The notes beneath the pieces were generated by a model. That model had not been told where the DNA came from, did not search any database, and worked only from the letters and a program-made list of their open reading frames with translations. The position numbers and the translations under genes were made by a program. From Pontimicrobium aquaticum (lineage in GTDB: Bacteria > Bacteroidota > Bacteroidia > Flavobacteriales > Flavobacteriaceae), in contig NZ_SUPL01000005.1 in assembly GCF_005047595.1 (NCBI RefSeq), positions 243,262 through 307,261 on the forward strand: a stretch of 64,000 nucleotides of DNA, given 5' to 3'. Every line of letters begins with the position of its first letter. Position 1 is the stretch's first letter. Shown in pieces: positions 28,999-39,486 of the stretch.

Positions 28999-30795
28999 CT
29001 AGTCATTAAGCTTTAAAACAGCCATAAACGCTTGTTGAGGTATTTCTACATTACCTACTTGACGCATACGTTTTTTACCTTTTTTCTGCTTTTCTAAAAG
29101 CTTACGTTTACGTGAAATATCACCACCATAACATTTTGCTGTTACATCCTTACGAAGTGCTTTAACAGTTTCTCTTGAAATTATTTTAGCTCCAATTGCT
29201 GCCTGAATAGGAATATCGAACTGTTGGCGAGGAATGAGTTCTTTTAACTTCTCACACATTTTCTTTCCAATATGCTGAGCATTATCAGCATGAATTAAAG
29301 CCGAAAGCGCATCAACAGGTTGTGCATTTAATAGAATATCAACACGAACAAGTTTTGATACACGCATTCCTATTGGATGATAATCAAACGAGGCATACCC
29401 TTTTGATACTGTTTTTAAACGATCGTAAAAATCAAATACAATTTCAGCTAAAGGCATATCAAACGATAGCTCAACACGCTCAGTAGTTAAATAGGTTTGA
29501 TTGGTAATTTGCCCACGTTTTTCAATACAAAGCGACATCACGTTACCTACAAAATCTGCTTTGGTAATAATAGTAGCCTTAATATATGGTTCTTCAACAC
29601 GATCTAATCCTGAAGGATCAGGAAGATCGGAAGGATTGTTTACTATAATAATTTGGTCAGGATATTTTTTGGTAAATGCATGATAGGATACGTTTGGAAC
29701 CGTTGTAATAACAGTCATGTTAAATTCGCGCTCTAAACGCTCTTGAATAATTTCCATATGTAGCATTCCTAAGAAACCACATCGAAACCCAAAACCTAGA
29801 GCTGCAGAACTTTCAGGAGAAAATACTAAAGAAGCATCATTTAACTGCAATTTTTCCATTGAGGTACGAAGCTCTTCGTAATCTTCAGTATCTACTGGGT
29901 AAATTCCTGCAAAAACCATTGGTTTTACATCTTCAAATCCGTCAATTACCGAAGTAGTTGGGTTTTTAAAATCTGTAATTGTATCACCAACTTTTACTTC
30001 TCTGGCATCTTTAATACCAGTAATTAAGTAACCAACATCACCAGTTTTTATTTCATTTTTTGGATGTTGCTTTAGCTTTAAAGTACCTACTTCATCTGCA
30101 AAATAAGATTTTCCTGTAGCGACAAACTTAATATTTTGCCCCTTTTTAATAGTACCATCAATAACTCTAAAATACGTCTCTACACCCCTAAAAGAGTTAT
30201 ATACAGAATCAAAAACCAAAGCACGTAATGGGCTGTCTGGATCTCCACTTGGAGCAGGAATACGCTCAATAACTGCTTCCAATATTTTATCCACACCAAA
30301 CCCTGTTTTTCCGCTAGCATGGATTACTTCTTCAGGTTTACAACCTAATAAATCAACAATATCGTCAGTAACCTCTTCAGGGTTTGCACTAGGTAAATCT
30401 ACTTTATTAAGTACAGGAATAATTTCTAAATCGTTTTCTAGAGCAAGGTATAGGTTAGAAATGGTTTGAGCTTGTATGCTTTGGGCAGCATCTACAATAA
30501 GCAACGCACCTTCGCAAGCAGCGATAGACCTTGAAACTTCATACGAGAAATCTACGTGACCAGGTGTATCTATAAGGTTCAACACATAAGGCTCACCATT
30601 ATAAATGTAATCCATTTGTATGGCGTGGGATTTTATGGTAATACCACGTTCTCTTTCAAGATCCATACTGTCTAAAAGTTGATCTTGTTTTTCACGATCT
30701 GTTACCGAACCTGTATAGTCCAATAAACGATCGGCTAAAGTGCTTTTTCCGTGATCAATGTGAGCGATAATGCAGAAATTTCTAATCTTTTTCAT
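28999..30795 (-). CDS. lepA: Elongation factor 4 (LepA)
   Basis: 598 aa, the normal length. Ribosome-associated GTPase. G1 is [12 protein letters not shown] (residues 11-22), G2/G3 are RERGITIKS and [13 protein letters not shown]4 is NKVDLPSA. The specific C-terminal domain ends [15 protein letters not shown] stem AAGAGTTGA...TCAACTCTT lies between it and the propeller gene at 28918-28942. Confidence 0.97.
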   Translation of the reverse strand: MKKIRNFCIIAHIDHGKSTLADRLLDYTGSVTDREKQDQLLDSMDLERERGITIKSHAIQMDYIYNGEPYVLNLIDTPGHVDFSYEVSRSIAACEGALLIVDAAQSIQAQTISNLYLALENDLEIIPVLNKVDLPSANPEEVTDDIVDLLGCKPEEVIHASGKTGFGVDKILEAVIERIPAPSGDPDSPLRALVFDSVYNSFRGVETYFRVIDGTIKKGQNIKFVATGKSYFADEVGTLKLKQHPKNEIKTGDVGYLITGIKDAREVKVGDTITDFKNPTTSVIDGFEDVKPMVFAGIYPVDTEDYEELRTSMEKLQLNDASLVFSPESSAALGFGFRCGFLGMLHMEIIQERLEREFNMTVITTVPNVSYHAFTKKYPDQIIIVNNPSDLPDPSGLDRVEEPYIKATIITKADFVGNVMSLCIEKRGQITNQTYLTTERVELSFDMPLAEIVFDFYDRLKTVSKGYASFDYHPIGMRVSKLVRVDILLNAQPVDALSALIHADNAQHIGKKMCEKLKELIPRQQFDIPIQAAIGAKIISRETVKALRKDVTAKCYGGDISRKRKLLEKQKKGKKRMRQVGNVEIPQQAFMAVLKLND

Positions 30796-30918
30796 GTAAG
30801 CTTTCTAGGCGATATTTTTACCAGACCGCAAAAGTACACAAAAATATTTTTGTTTGTTAAACTAGCTGATACTTTAAAAATTACGGAAAAGACGTAAATA
30901 CATTCCAATTTATTGTTT

Positions 30919-30926
30919 TAAGTTTG
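30919..30926 (+). promoter_or_regulatory. Candidate -7 element of the TonB-receptor-like gene
   Basis: TAAGTTTG matches TAnnTTTG, 32 bp before the ATG at 30959. Confidence 0.45.
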
Positions 30927-30958
30927 TGTTATTAAATTGTCAAGCTATTAAACTGATT

Positions 30959-33349
30959 ATGAAGATTTTTTTTAAAATCATATCTCTTTTAACAGCAACA
31001 ACTATTTGGTCTCAATCTTATACAGTGTCAGGTAATATAATTGATGAATCAAATCGTCCAGTTGCCTATTCAAATATTTTACTACTTCGCAGCCAAGATT
31101 CAACTATAGTTTCTGGAACAACATCTAATGATGATGGTAAGTTTAGTTTTAACGATGTTCTTCCTAACAATTATATTTTAAAAGCAAGCTTCATTGGTTA
31201 TATAGATAGCTTTTCTGAAATAAATATTTCTCAAAACACCCAAGTGCCATCTATGGTTTTAAAAGAGTCAATCGAGGCGTTGTCTGAGATTGAATTGGTT
31301 TACAAGAAACCAACACTGAAACGAGAGGTTGATAGATTAGTGTTTAATGTAGAAAAAACAGCCCTAAGTGAAGGTAATTTAATGGAGGTTTTAAGAAACA
31401 CACCAAGTGTTATTATAATGGACAACGCCATTACAGTTAAAGGCTCGGAACCAACAGTGTATATTAACGATAGGAAAGTACATATTTCATCAAGTGAAAT
31501 TGTTGAACTCCTTCAAGGTACTTCGGCATCAAACATTAAATCGGTTGAAGTTATTACAAACCCTCCAGCACGTTATGATGCAGAGAGTGGCGTGGTATTG
31601 AATATTGTAATGACCAAAAATGTCATTTCTGGTTATAACGGAAGTGTGTTTAGTAGTGCAACTCAAGGTGTTTTTCCTAGAGCTAATTATGGAATGACCA
31701 ATTATTTTAAAGGTGAAAACATTAGTTTTTTTGCTAACTATAGCTATGGAAGAGAAAAAATTGATCGCGTAGATAAAGAAACCATCGATTTTTCTAATAA
31801 TCAGTTTTGGAATACAGATATTGATAGAAATACTTGGTTCGAAACACACAATGCTAATGCAAATTTTGATTGGGACATTACTAAAAGCAGCACTTTTAGT
31901 TTAGCCACTAATATGCAGTTTGTACCCTACTCAAAAAGGGTAACTAAAAGTAAAACTGAGATTTTGCCAAATAACCCTAACGATATAGCACATTTTTTCT
32001 CCAACAATACCTCAAGAGATATTAAGCATAATATGGGCTTTAATTTAGACTTTATGCATAGGTACGATAATAACGCCAGAATCTCGCTTAACTCACATTA
32101 TACAAATTACGATTTTAGAAGAAACCAAGATGTGACCACGGATTATTTTCTAGGTAATAGCTCGTTTGATAGTAATAACACATTTAAGACACGTTCGGAT
32201 CAAGCCACAGAAATTTTTACATCACAAGCAGATTATATGGTGCCTTTAAGCGAGAACTCTACTTTTGAAATAGGAGCAAAATATTCTGATGTTACTACTA
32301 ATAGCGAGATAAAGCATTACGACATAATTAACAACACACCAGTTAAAGATCTAAGCAAAACGGATGCGTTTGATTATAACGAAAAAGTTTTTGCTGGCTA
32401 TATAAGCTTTGATAAAAGCTGGGAGAAATGGACGTTAAGCACAGGGCTTAGAGCAGAACAAACCAATATTGAAGCAAAATCTGAATCAGTAATCGGAAAT
32501 AATAACCAAAATTATTTAGAGTGGTTTCCAACCGCAAACTTAGGGCTTCAAGCGTCTGAAAAACTGAACATCTATGTTAATTATAAACGAAGCATTTCAA
32601 GACCTAATTACAGTTATTTAAATCCGTTTAGGTATTATTTAAACGATAACACTTATGTAACTGGAAACCCTGGATTAAAACCATTTTTCACCGACCAATA
32701 CAAATTAGGATTTTCTATAAACAACATGTTTGTTATAGAAACCTATTATAAAAAGTACAAGAACAATATTTTTGAGTTACCAATTCAAGACAACACCAAC
32801 AATACACTGGCGCATACGTCGGTAAACATTAATTATACTGAAGAAATAGGGCTTGATTTTGAAGCTTATTTTGATGTAACACAAAAATGGAGTACTTATT
32901 TGGGCACATCGTTTTATAAATACCAAGATAATGCCACACTTTTTGGAGACACGTTTTCAAAGGGAAATTGGTCTAACTACACCATTCTTCAAAACGATTT
33001 TTCATTCCTAAAAAATAATAGCTTGGTAGCTAATTTTACGCTAACATATATTCATAAGAATGTTCAAGGGTTGCAGGTAATTGATTCGAGACTTCTATCT
33101 AATTTTTCAATTAGAAAAACTATTTTTAAAGGCAAAGGAAGTTTATCTTTATTGGTTTCGGATTTGTTTAACCAACAGGATTTTTATTGGACTACAAAGT
33201 TTGCCAATCAAAACAGCACAAGCGATGTAAACTTAGATAACAGATACATTAAACTAGGTTTTAGGTATAAATTTGGTAACACTAAGCTGTCAACTAACGA
33301 GCGCACTAGCTCAGTGGAAGAACGTGAAAGACTTTCCAATAAACATTAG
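30959..33349 (+). CDS. TonB-dependent-receptor-like outer-membrane protein
   Basis: About 796 aa. A signal peptide (MKIFFKIISLLTATTIWSQ) is followed by a CarboxypepD_reg-like domain (YTVSGNIIDESNRPVAYSNI), a plug-like domain (VIIMDNAITVKGSEPTVYIND; VEVITNPPARYDAESGVVLNIV), and a 22-strand-type barrel with the outer-membrane beta-barrel family (OMP_b-brl_3) pattern YLNPFRYYLNDNTYVTGNPGLKP. No SusD partner is adjacent, so the substrate is unknown. I chose the ATG at 30959 for its signal peptide. Confidence 0.9.
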   Translation: MKIFFKIISLLTATTIWSQSYTVSGNIIDESNRPVAYSNILLLRSQDSTIVSGTTSNDDGKFSFNDVLPNNYILKASFIGYIDSFSEINISQNTQVPSMVLKESIEALSEIELVYKKPTLKREVDRLVFNVEKTALSEGNLMEVLRNTPSVIIMDNAITVKGSEPTVYINDRKVHISSSEIVELLQGTSASNIKSVEVITNPPARYDAESGVVLNIVMTKNVISGYNGSVFSSATQGVFPRANYGMTNYFKGENISFFANYSYGREKIDRVDKETIDFSNNQFWNTDIDRNTWFETHNANANFDWDITKSSTFSLATNMQFVPYSKRVTKSKTEILPNNPNDIAHFFSNNTSRDIKHNMGFNLDFMHRYDNNARISLNSHYTNYDFRRNQDVTTDYFLGNSSFDSNNTFKTRSDQATEIFTSQADYMVPLSENSTFEIGAKYSDVTTNSEIKHYDIINNTPVKDLSKTDAFDYNEKVFAGYISFDKSWEKWTLSTGLRAEQTNIEAKSESVIGNNNQNYLEWFPTANLGLQASEKLNIYVNYKRSISRPNYSYLNPFRYYLNDNTYVTGNPGLKPFFTDQYKLGFSINNMFVIETYYKKYKNNIFELPIQDNTNNTLAHTSVNINYTEEIGLDFEAYFDVTQKWSTYLGTSFYKYQDNATLFGDTFSKGNWSNYTILQNDFSFLKNNSLVANFTLTYIHKNVQGLQVIDSRLLSNFSIRKTIFKGKGSLSLLVSDLFNQQDFYWTTKFANQNSTSDVNLDNRYIKLGFRYKFGNTKLSTNERTSSVEERERLSNKH

Positions 33350-33360
33350 TGGGCAATAAT

Positions 33361-33900
33361 ATGAAATTTGAGGGCAAGATTTATCTCCCAAACAAGAGTA
33401 TTTTGAACTTAAGTGATTCTCAAAAATGGTATTGGATGGGGATTATTTTATTTCTGATTTTCTGTGTTTTAGCAAATCAAAATCAAGATAATTGGAAAAA
33501 CGACTTTCTTGATTTACTTTTTAAAGTATGTTGTTTTATATCACTTGGGATATTTATACTTGGTAAGCTTGGAGCAATTGGATCTTCAGAAAAATTAAGT
33601 GGAAAATTAGATGGTAAAATCATAATAACAACAGAGTTTATCGAAATTAACTCTGAACGCTATCTCGTTAAAGATATTAAAAAATTGAATTTAATAATCA
33701 AAGACTTTTGGGATAAATACGAACATACTGGACCATATTATGTTGGTCCTTGGTATATGGCAGGAATTAACAACAAAATCGAATTCAAGTATATGAATAA
33801 AAATATTGCAACTCAATTTAGGATTGACCTAGAAGAGGAGTTCAACATTTTAAAAAATATAAGAGAAGAACTAAAAAAGACTATTGTCAACAATATATAA
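33361..33900 (+). CDS. Membrane protein of unknown function
   Basis: About 179 aa with two hydrophobic segments (YWMGIILFLIFCVLA and LFKVCCFISLGIFILGKLGAI) and a soluble C-terminal half that looks PH-like (IIITTEFIEINSERYLVKDIKKLNLIIKD). A GTG at 33349 overlapping the previous stop would add four residues; the ATG at 33361 is preferred. It is probably co-transcribed with the receptor gene. Confidence 0.7.
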   Translation: MKFEGKIYLPNKSILNLSDSQKWYWMGIILFLIFCVLANQNQDNWKNDFLDLLFKVCCFISLGIFILGKLGAIGSSEKLSGKLDGKIIITTEFIEINSERYLVKDIKKLNLIIKDFWDKYEHTGPYYVGPWYMAGINNKIEFKYMNKNIATQFRIDLEEEFNILKNIREELKKTIVNNI

Positions 33901-33954
33901 CTAAATAGTTATCAATTAATAGCCATTACCATTTATACCTAAGCACGCTACCGT

Positions 33955-35073
33955 TTAATCCTGCCACTCAGCAATAAACAAGTTGGTATCGTGGCCACCA
34001 CCATTATTTCTGTTAGATGAAAAAATCAGCTTTTTTCCATCGTTTGAAAACACAGGAAAGGCATCAAACGTTTCACCATGAGTAATGCGTTTTAGGTTTT
34101 TACCATCAATATCAATCATATATAAGTTAAAAGGAAACCCTCTTTCAGCTTCAAAGTTTGACGAGAATAAAATCTTTTCGCCACTTGGGTGAAAAAATGG
34201 ACTCCAATTAGCATTTCCAAGGTTTGTTAGTTGACGTAAATCACTTCCATCGGCATTACAAATGTATAGCTCCATTTTGGTTGGCATTACTAAACCTTCG
34301 GCTAGCAAATCTTTATATTCTTTAATTTCTTCCTCTGTTTTTGGACGCGACGAACGGAAAATTAATTTGGTACCATCTGGTGAGAAAAACGCACCACCAT
34401 CGTAACCTAACTCGTGAGTCACTTGCTTCACATTTGTACCATCAATGTTCATAGTAAACAATTCTAAGTCGCCAGTTCGCATTGATGTAAACACTATTTT
34501 ATCGCCTTTTGGAGACACTGTTGCTTCAGCATCATATCCAGGATTATCTGTTAATTGCGCTGTGATATTACCTTCTAAATCCGACACAAAAATATCGTAG
34601 CTGTCATAAATAGGCCACACATATTTTCCTTCTCTACGTAAAGGTGCAGGAGGGCACTCGTCGCCACCTAAATGTGTTGAGCCATATACAAAATGCTTGT
34701 TGTCTGGTAAAAAATAGGCGCAAGTAGTTCTTCCTAGACCAGTACTTACCATTGGCGGGACAGTATTGTTAAAAGTTTCATCAGCATTCATTAAAAACAT
34801 TTGATCGCACTCCACACCCCAATTAGTGTTGTTAGACTGAAATACAATTTGCTTATCATCAAAACTCCAATAAGCCTCAGCGTTATCACCTCCAAACGTC
34901 ACCTGACGCATAGATTTAAAATGCACTTCTTCAGGATAAATTAAAGAATCTACCCATTGTTTAGTTGCACCTGAATCAATATCTGTTGAATTTCCTTTCT
35001 TTTCAGATTTATCAGATTTACACGATACAATCAACAACCCTAGAAGTATAATAAGTGCGCTGGTTTTTTTCAT
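33955..35073 (-). CDS. PD40 (TolB-like) beta-propeller lipoprotein
   Basis: 372 aa with a lipoprotein signal (ALIILLGLLIVSCKS). It carries WD40-like PD40 repeats: YWSFDDKQIVFQSN, AEATVSPKGDKIVFTSMR, GAFFSPDGTKLIFRSSR, SPFFHPSGEKILFSSN, FPVFSNDGKKLIFSSNRN. Such propellers bind proteins or peptides at the envelope. It is divergent from the M28 peptidase gene, sharing a 58-bp intergenic region. Confidence 0.9.
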   Translation of the reverse strand: MKKTSALIILLGLLIVSCKSDKSEKKGNSTDIDSGATKQWVDSLIYPEEVHFKSMRQVTFGGDNAEAYWSFDDKQIVFQSNNTNWGVECDQMFLMNADETFNNTVPPMVSTGLGRTTCAYFLPDNKHFVYGSTHLGGDECPPAPLRREGKYVWPIYDSYDIFVSDLEGNITAQLTDNPGYDAEATVSPKGDKIVFTSMRTGDLELFTMNIDGTNVKQVTHELGYDGGAFFSPDGTKLIFRSSRPKTEEEIKEYKDLLAEGLVMPTKMELYICNADGSDLRQLTNLGNANWSPFFHPSGEKILFSSNFEAERGFPFNLYMIDIDGKNLKRITHGETFDAFPVFSNDGKKLIFSSNRNNGGGHDTNLFIAEWQD

Positions 35074-35102
35074 AATTTACTATATAAATGGCATTTAATC
35101 CC

Positions 35103-35110
35103 TAATTTTG
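35103..35110 (+). promoter_or_regulatory. Candidate -7 element of the M28 peptidase gene
   Basis: TAATTTTG matches TAnnTTTG, 21 bp before the start codon. Confidence 0.45.
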
Positions 35111-35131
35111 CGCTAAAATAAGATTTATAAT

Positions 35132-36358
35132 ATGAAAAAAATATCGCTATTAGTTCTTTTTTTATCGTTAATAGGGTGTAAAAAAGAATACACACCAGAA
35201 AATAAAATTAAAGAAGATGTTACTTTTTTAGCTGATGACAAACTTGAAGGACGAAGTACAGGTACTGATGGAGAGCGTGCAGCAGCTGACTATATTGCCA
35301 AACGTTTTAAAGATTTAGGATTAGAAGGAAAAGGCACAAGTGGTTATTTTCAAGATTTTACATTTACTCCTAAAACTGACCCACACTCTGAAGTAAAATA
35401 TACAACAGTAAATGACGACGGCAGCATTACAGGAAGGAACATTTTGGGTTTCATTGATAATAACGCGTCTCAAACTGTGGTTATAGGTGCGCATTACGAT
35501 CACCTTGGTTATGGAGGTGAAGGTTCTTTAGATAGATCGGAAGAAAAAGCAATACACAATGGCGCTGATGATAATGCAAGTGGTGTTGCAGTAATGCTGA
35601 ATTTAGCAGGTAAGCTAAAAGAAACAAATACAAACAACAACTATTTGTTTATGGCATTTTCAGGTGAAGAAATGGGACTTTTAGGCTCTAACTATTTTGT
35701 AAAGAACAGTACAATTCCTACCGATTCCATTAACTATATGTTTAATATGGATATGGTTGGCCGTTTGAAAGCCGATAGTACCTTAGCGGTTTATGGAGTT
35801 GGAACATCACCTTACTTTAAGCAAGTTATTAGTTCTAGTAATAAAGACTTTAAGATCATTGAAAATGAATCTGGTGTTGGTCCATCAGATCACACATCCT
35901 TTTATTTAAGTGACATTCCTGTACTACATTTTTTTACAGGGCAGCATGAAGATTACCACAAGCCAGGAGATGATTCAGAAAAACTGAATTATGACGGAAT
36001 GAATATGATTTCAGAATACATTTTTGATATTATTACAGATTTAGATGACAATGGTGAGCTTGCTTTTAGAAAGACAAAGAACGAAAGTGAAGAAACACCA
36101 AGATTTAAAGTAGGTTTAGGCGTTGTACCAGATTATTTATACGATGGTGAAGGCATGCGAATTGACGGTGTAACCGAGGAAAAACCAGCAATAAAGGCAG
36201 GATTACAAAAAGGTGATATTATTGTAAAACTAGGAGATAGTACCATTACAGACATGATGAGCTACATGCGAGCATTATCTGTATTTGAAGCAGGAAATAC
36301 TACTAAGGTTACTTATAAACGAGGTGGTAAAGAAGCAACCGTTGAAATAAAATTCTAG
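35132..36358 (+). CDS. M28 family zinc peptidase lipoprotein with PDZ domain
   Basis: 408 aa. Lipobox LIGCKK; then the M28 aminopeptidase core with zinc ligands visible in GAHYDHLG, NGADDNASG, SGEEMGLLGS (catalytic Glu), MFNMDMVG and GPSDHTSFY. A C-terminal PDZ domain (about 320-405: GVTEEKPAIKAGLQKGDIIVKLG) completes it. It is probably a periplasmic or outer-membrane-anchored aminopeptidase. It precedes dusB by 14 bp in the same direction. Confidence 0.93.
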   Translation: MKKISLLVLFLSLIGCKKEYTPENKIKEDVTFLADDKLEGRSTGTDGERAAADYIAKRFKDLGLEGKGTSGYFQDFTFTPKTDPHSEVKYTTVNDDGSITGRNILGFIDNNASQTVVIGAHYDHLGYGGEGSLDRSEEKAIHNGADDNASGVAVMLNLAGKLKETNTNNNYLFMAFSGEEMGLLGSNYFVKNSTIPTDSINYMFNMDMVGRLKADSTLAVYGVGTSPYFKQVISSSNKDFKIIENESGVGPSDHTSFYLSDIPVLHFFTGQHEDYHKPGDDSEKLNYDGMNMISEYIFDIITDLDDNGELAFRKTKNESEETPRFKVGLGVVPDYLYDGEGMRIDGVTEEKPAIKAGLQKGDIIVKLGDSTITDMMSYMRALSVFEAGNTTKVTYKRGGKEATVEIKF

Positions 36359-36372
36359 AAAAATCACCCAAA

Positions 36373-37365
36373 TTGATAAAAATAGGCAACATTGAGTTAC
36401 CAGATTTTCCATTGCTGTTAGCGCCAATGGAAGATGTTAGCGACCCACCCTTTCGAGCTCTTTGTAAAGAACAAGGAGCTGACTTGGTATATACCGAGTT
36501 TGTGTCAAGCGAAGGGCTTATTCGTAATGCGGCAAAGAGTGTTATGAAGCTCGATATTTATGAAAAAGAGCGTCCTGTAGGCATCCAAATTTTTGGAGCA
36601 AACCTAGATAGTATGCTGCAAACCATCGATATTGTTGAAAAATCTAATCCAGACATTATAGATATCAATTTTGGCTGTCCAGTAAAAAAGGTGGTAAGTA
36701 AGGGTGCTGGCGCAGGAATTTTAAAGGATATATGTTTGATGGAGCAACTCACCGCAGAAATGGTAAAACGCACCAATTTACCTGTAACCGTAAAAACACG
36801 ATTAGGTTGGGATCACGACTCCATTAAAATTGTTGAGGTTGCTGAAAGACTTCAAGATGTGGGTTGTAAAGCCATAGCAATTCATGGCAGAACAAGAGCT
36901 CAAATGTATAAAGGTGAAGCCGATTGGAAACCTATTGCCGAAGTGAAAAATAATCCAAGAATGCACATTCCTGTATTTGGAAATGGTGATGTAGATTCTC
37001 CAGAAAAAGCCATGTTAATGCGAGATTCTTATGGTTTAGATGGCTGTATGATTGGTCGTGCAACTATTGGAAACCCATGGTTTTTTAAACAAGTAAAACA
37101 CTTTTTTGAAACAGGAGAACATTTGCCTCCAGTTTCTTTAGCTGAACGAGTAGAGGCAGCTCGCAGACATTTACAAATGGCAATAGATTGGAAAGGAGAA
37201 AAACTAGGTGTTTTTGAAACCAGAAGACATTATACTAATTACTTTAAAGGGATTCCACATTTTAAAGAATACAGAATGAAAATGGTTACAAGTGACTATG
37301 CTAAAGATGTGTTTGCAGCGTTTGATGAAGTTGAAGACAAGTTTTCAGACTTTCAATTTGCTTAG
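36373..37365 (+). CDS. dusB: tRNA-dihydrouridine synthase B
   Basis: 330 aa flavoprotein reducing uridines in tRNA. APMEDVSDPPFR (residues 17-28) binds FMN; the catalytic Cys is in DINFGCPVKKVVSKGAGA; VKTRLGWD and AIAIHGRTRAQMYKG follow. The start is TTG at 36373: there is no upstream ATG, and the conserved N-terminus IKIGNIELP begins there. Its stop overlaps that of the convergent LolE-like gene by 4 bp. Confidence 0.95.
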   Translation: MIKIGNIELPDFPLLLAPMEDVSDPPFRALCKEQGADLVYTEFVSSEGLIRNAAKSVMKLDIYEKERPVGIQIFGANLDSMLQTIDIVEKSNPDIIDINFGCPVKKVVSKGAGAGILKDICLMEQLTAEMVKRTNLPVTVKTRLGWDHDSIKIVEVAERLQDVGCKAIAIHGRTRAQMYKGEADWKPIAEVKNNPRMHIPVFGNGDVDSPEKAMLMRDSYGLDGCMIGRATIGNPWFFKQVKHFFETGEHLPPVSLAERVEAARRHLQMAIDWKGEKLGVFETRRHYTNYFKGIPHFKEYRMKMVTSDYAKDVFAAFDEVEDKFSDFQFA

Positions 37366-38564
37366 AACTCGGTAATCAATTTTTTTGAAATTCTTGAGGA
37401 GGCCAATTTAGAAGCCAATACACCCAAAATAGTAATTGTAATAAATACAATAAATATATTTTTCACGTCTATCATTACAGGATAAGGTAAGCTATAGGTA
37501 AGCATTACCAACGAAAACTGTTGTTGTAACACAATTATAATATAACCCAAAGCCAAACCTAAACTACCTCCTAAAATACTCATTAAGCTTCCTTGTAAAA
37601 AGAAAACTCTTCTAATATCTTTTACAGTAGCCCCAATATTATATAAGGTATTTAGGTTATTTTTCTTATCAAGAATCATCATAATTATAGAGCCAATAAC
37701 ATTAAAAAGCGCAATAATTAATACCAAGGTAAATATTAAATACACAGCAAGATTTTCGGTATTTAACATTTTATAAAGTGCATCATTAAGTTGTGCTCTT
37801 GTTTTAATTGTAAACGAGTTACCTATAACTGCTTGCAACCTCTCTTTTACAATATCTATGTTTTTAGGGCTTTTAAGTTGCAACTCTATGGCGCTAATTT
37901 GATTTGGACTATAGTTAAGTAAATATTGAACTGTTTCTAAATTAGCATATACAACGGAATGGTCAATGTCTTCATTAACCATAAAGATCCCTGAATTTGC
38001 AGCGTTTACAGATTTAAAAATAGAACTTATTGCTGAAGGCTGTCCTTTTCCTGGTTTTGGAACCGAAACTTTAATAGTTTCATCATAATCAAAAACACCA
38101 AACGAAAGGTTGTTGGACACACCTGAACCAGCTACAATTTGGTCAGTTCCATATTCAAACCATTGCCCTAAAACAACAATAGAATCTTTAGTGGCTTGTG
38201 GATAATTATTATCAACACCTTTTAAATTGACGATAAGATTTTTATTCTTAAAATTTAAAACAGCACGCTCTTCAATTACCTTAGAGTACGATGCGATTCC
38301 CTCAAGAGAATTAATTTCTTCTTTAAGATTATCTGTTAATAAAAAAGACTTTCCTTGAGTAGGCACTACCTTTAAATCAGGATCAATAAATGAAGTAAAT
38401 TGTAAGCTAAAATCCTTTAAACCTGTAAAACCAGATAGCACAATAAACAACGAAGCACTACCAATAATAATGCCTATAGCTGCAATTATTGTAATAAAAT
38501 TAATGGCATTATTGCTGCTTTTAGAAAACAGATAGCGCTTTGCTATATAAAAAGGAAAACTCAA
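37362..38564 (-). CDS. LolC/LolE-type ABC transporter permease
   Basis: 400 aa with the FtsX/MacB-like topology: one N-terminal TM (about 20-45), a large periplasmic domain, and three C-terminal TMs (about 270-390). Sequence such as YLFSKSSNNAINFITIIAAIGIIIGSASL matches the lipoprotein-releasing permease family. Its ATPase (LolD) is not adjacent. It lies directly behind rbfA (no gap). Confidence 0.88.
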   Translation of the reverse strand: MSFPFYIAKRYLFSKSSNNAINFITIIAAIGIIIGSASLFIVLSGFTGLKDFSLQFTSFIDPDLKVVPTQGKSFLLTDNLKEEINSLEGIASYSKVIEERAVLNFKNKNLIVNLKGVDNNYPQATKDSIVVLGQWFEYGTDQIVAGSGVSNNLSFGVFDYDETIKVSVPKPGKGQPSAISSIFKSVNAANSGIFMVNEDIDHSVVYANLETVQYLLNYSPNQISAIELQLKSPKNIDIVKERLQAVIGNSFTIKTRAQLNDALYKMLNTENLAVYLIFTLVLIIALFNVIGSIIMMILDKKNNLNTLYNIGATVKDIRRVFFLQGSLMSILGGSLGLALGYIIIVLQQQFSLVMLTYSLPYPVMIDVKNIFIVFITITILGVLASKLASSRISKKLITEF

Positions 38565-38957
38565 CTATTTTTTCTTTCTTTTTTCTAATAAATCTGGATC
38601 CTCTAATGGGTTGTCCAATCCTTTTAAAGAACGATCAATTTGATCAATGTATTCTAAAGAGTCATCAATATAAAAAGCAAGTTGAGGCATGCGTCTTAAT
38701 TGATGCTTAGTACGTTGTGCCAATTCGTGTTTTATAAGTGCCGCGTTAGAGGTTATTCCTTCTAAAAGCTCCTTACCTTTATTTACAGGAAAAATGCTTA
38801 AATACACTTTGGCAATAGAAAGATCGACGGTTACATTAACCTTTGTTACCGAAATAATAACACCTTTCATACCACCTTGCGTTGCTGCATTTTGTAGCAC
38901 GTCAACCAAATCCCGTTGCAAAACAGAGGCTATTTTTTTTTGTCTGTTACTTTCCAT
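38565..38957 (-). CDS. rbfA: Ribosome-binding factor A
   Basis: 130 aa. KH-fold 30S maturation and cold-adaptation factor. Marks: SNRQKKIASVLQRDLVDVLQ at the start, VTKVNVTVDLSIAKVYLSIFP, LRRMPQLAFYIDDSLEYIDQID at the end. The true start is the ATG at 38957; the frame's longer upstream part would overlap the divergent mce promoter and is not homologous. Confidence 0.93.
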   Translation of the reverse strand: MESNRQKKIASVLQRDLVDVLQNAATQGGMKGVIISVTKVNVTVDLSIAKVYLSIFPVNKGKELLEGITSNAALIKHELAQRTKHQLRRMPQLAFYIDDSLEYIDQIDRSLKGLDNPLEDPDLLEKRKKK

Positions 38958-38961
38958 GAGG

Positions 38962-38969
38962 CAAAAATA
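38962..38969 (-). promoter_or_regulatory. Candidate -7 element of rbfA
   Basis: On the minus strand this reads TATTTTTG, fitting TAnnTTTG, only 4 bp before the rbfA ATG. If it is real the mRNA would be almost leaderless. Confidence 0.35.
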
Positions 38970-39013
38970 ATACATTTCGTTTGTTAAAGCTTTAAAACAA
39001 TGGTCTTTTAAAT

Positions 39014-39021
39014 TAAATTTG
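39014..39021 (+). promoter_or_regulatory. Candidate -7 element of mce
   Basis: TAAATTTG fits TAnnTTTG. It is just 4 bp before the first ATG and 7 bp before the second of mce, which favours a leaderless or near-leaderless transcript. Confidence 0.4.
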
Positions 39022-39025
39022 CAAT

Positions 39026-39439
39026 ATGATGAACAAAATAGAACATATAGGTATTGCAGTAAAGGATCTAAAAGAATCAAATACATTATTTAAAAGGCTT
39101 TTTGGAGAACCTCATTATAAAATGGAATATGTAGAAAGTGAAGGTGTAAAAACCTCTTTTTTTAAAGTTGGAGAGAATAAAATTGAGCTTTTAGAGGCAA
39201 CAAATAAAAATAGCCCTATTGCAAAGTTTATTGAAAAAAAAGGAGAAGGCATTCACCATATTGCTTTTGATGTTGATGACATAGAGAAAGAGATAAAGCG
39301 ATTAAAAAAAGAGGGTTTTATTGTTTTAAATGAAAAACCTAAGCAAGGAGCAGATAACAAGCTAGTCGCTTTTTTGCACCCAAAATCGACTAATGGTGTG
39401 TTAATTGAGCTCTGTCAAGAGCGCGTTAATAACCAATAA
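39026..39439 (+). CDS. mce: Methylmalonyl-CoA epimerase
   Basis: 137 aa, vicinal-oxygen-chelate fold. Interconverts (R)- and (S)-methylmalonyl-CoA. Metal ligands are His in KIEHIGIAV and in GEGIHHIAFDVDD, and Glu in GVLIELCQ; the length is standard. The first two codons are both ATG (39026, 39029). It stands alone before tRNA-Met. Confidence 0.93.
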   Translation: MMNKIEHIGIAVKDLKESNTLFKRLFGEPHYKMEYVESEGVKTSFFKVGENKIELLEATNKNSPIAKFIEKKGEGIHHIAFDVDDIEKEIKRLKKEGFIVLNEKPKQGADNKLVAFLHPKSTNGVLIELCQERVNNQ

Positions 39440-39444
39440 TTTTC

Positions 39445-39475
39445 TTGTGGAGTTTTAAAATAAGTAGTAATATTG
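39445..39475 (+). promoter_or_regulatory. Promoter of tRNA-Met
   Basis: TTG (39445-39447) and TAATATTG (39468-39475; one mismatch to TAnnTTTG) with 20 bp between them give a Bacteroidota-type promoter, 11 bp before the tRNA. Confidence 0.6.
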
Positions 39476-39486
39476 CAGCCTAATTT

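Noticed and set aside
38958..39086. N-terminal extension of rbfA
   Set aside because: It is upstream of the conserved RbfA start and overlaps the mce promoter and start; the ATG at 38957 fits family length.
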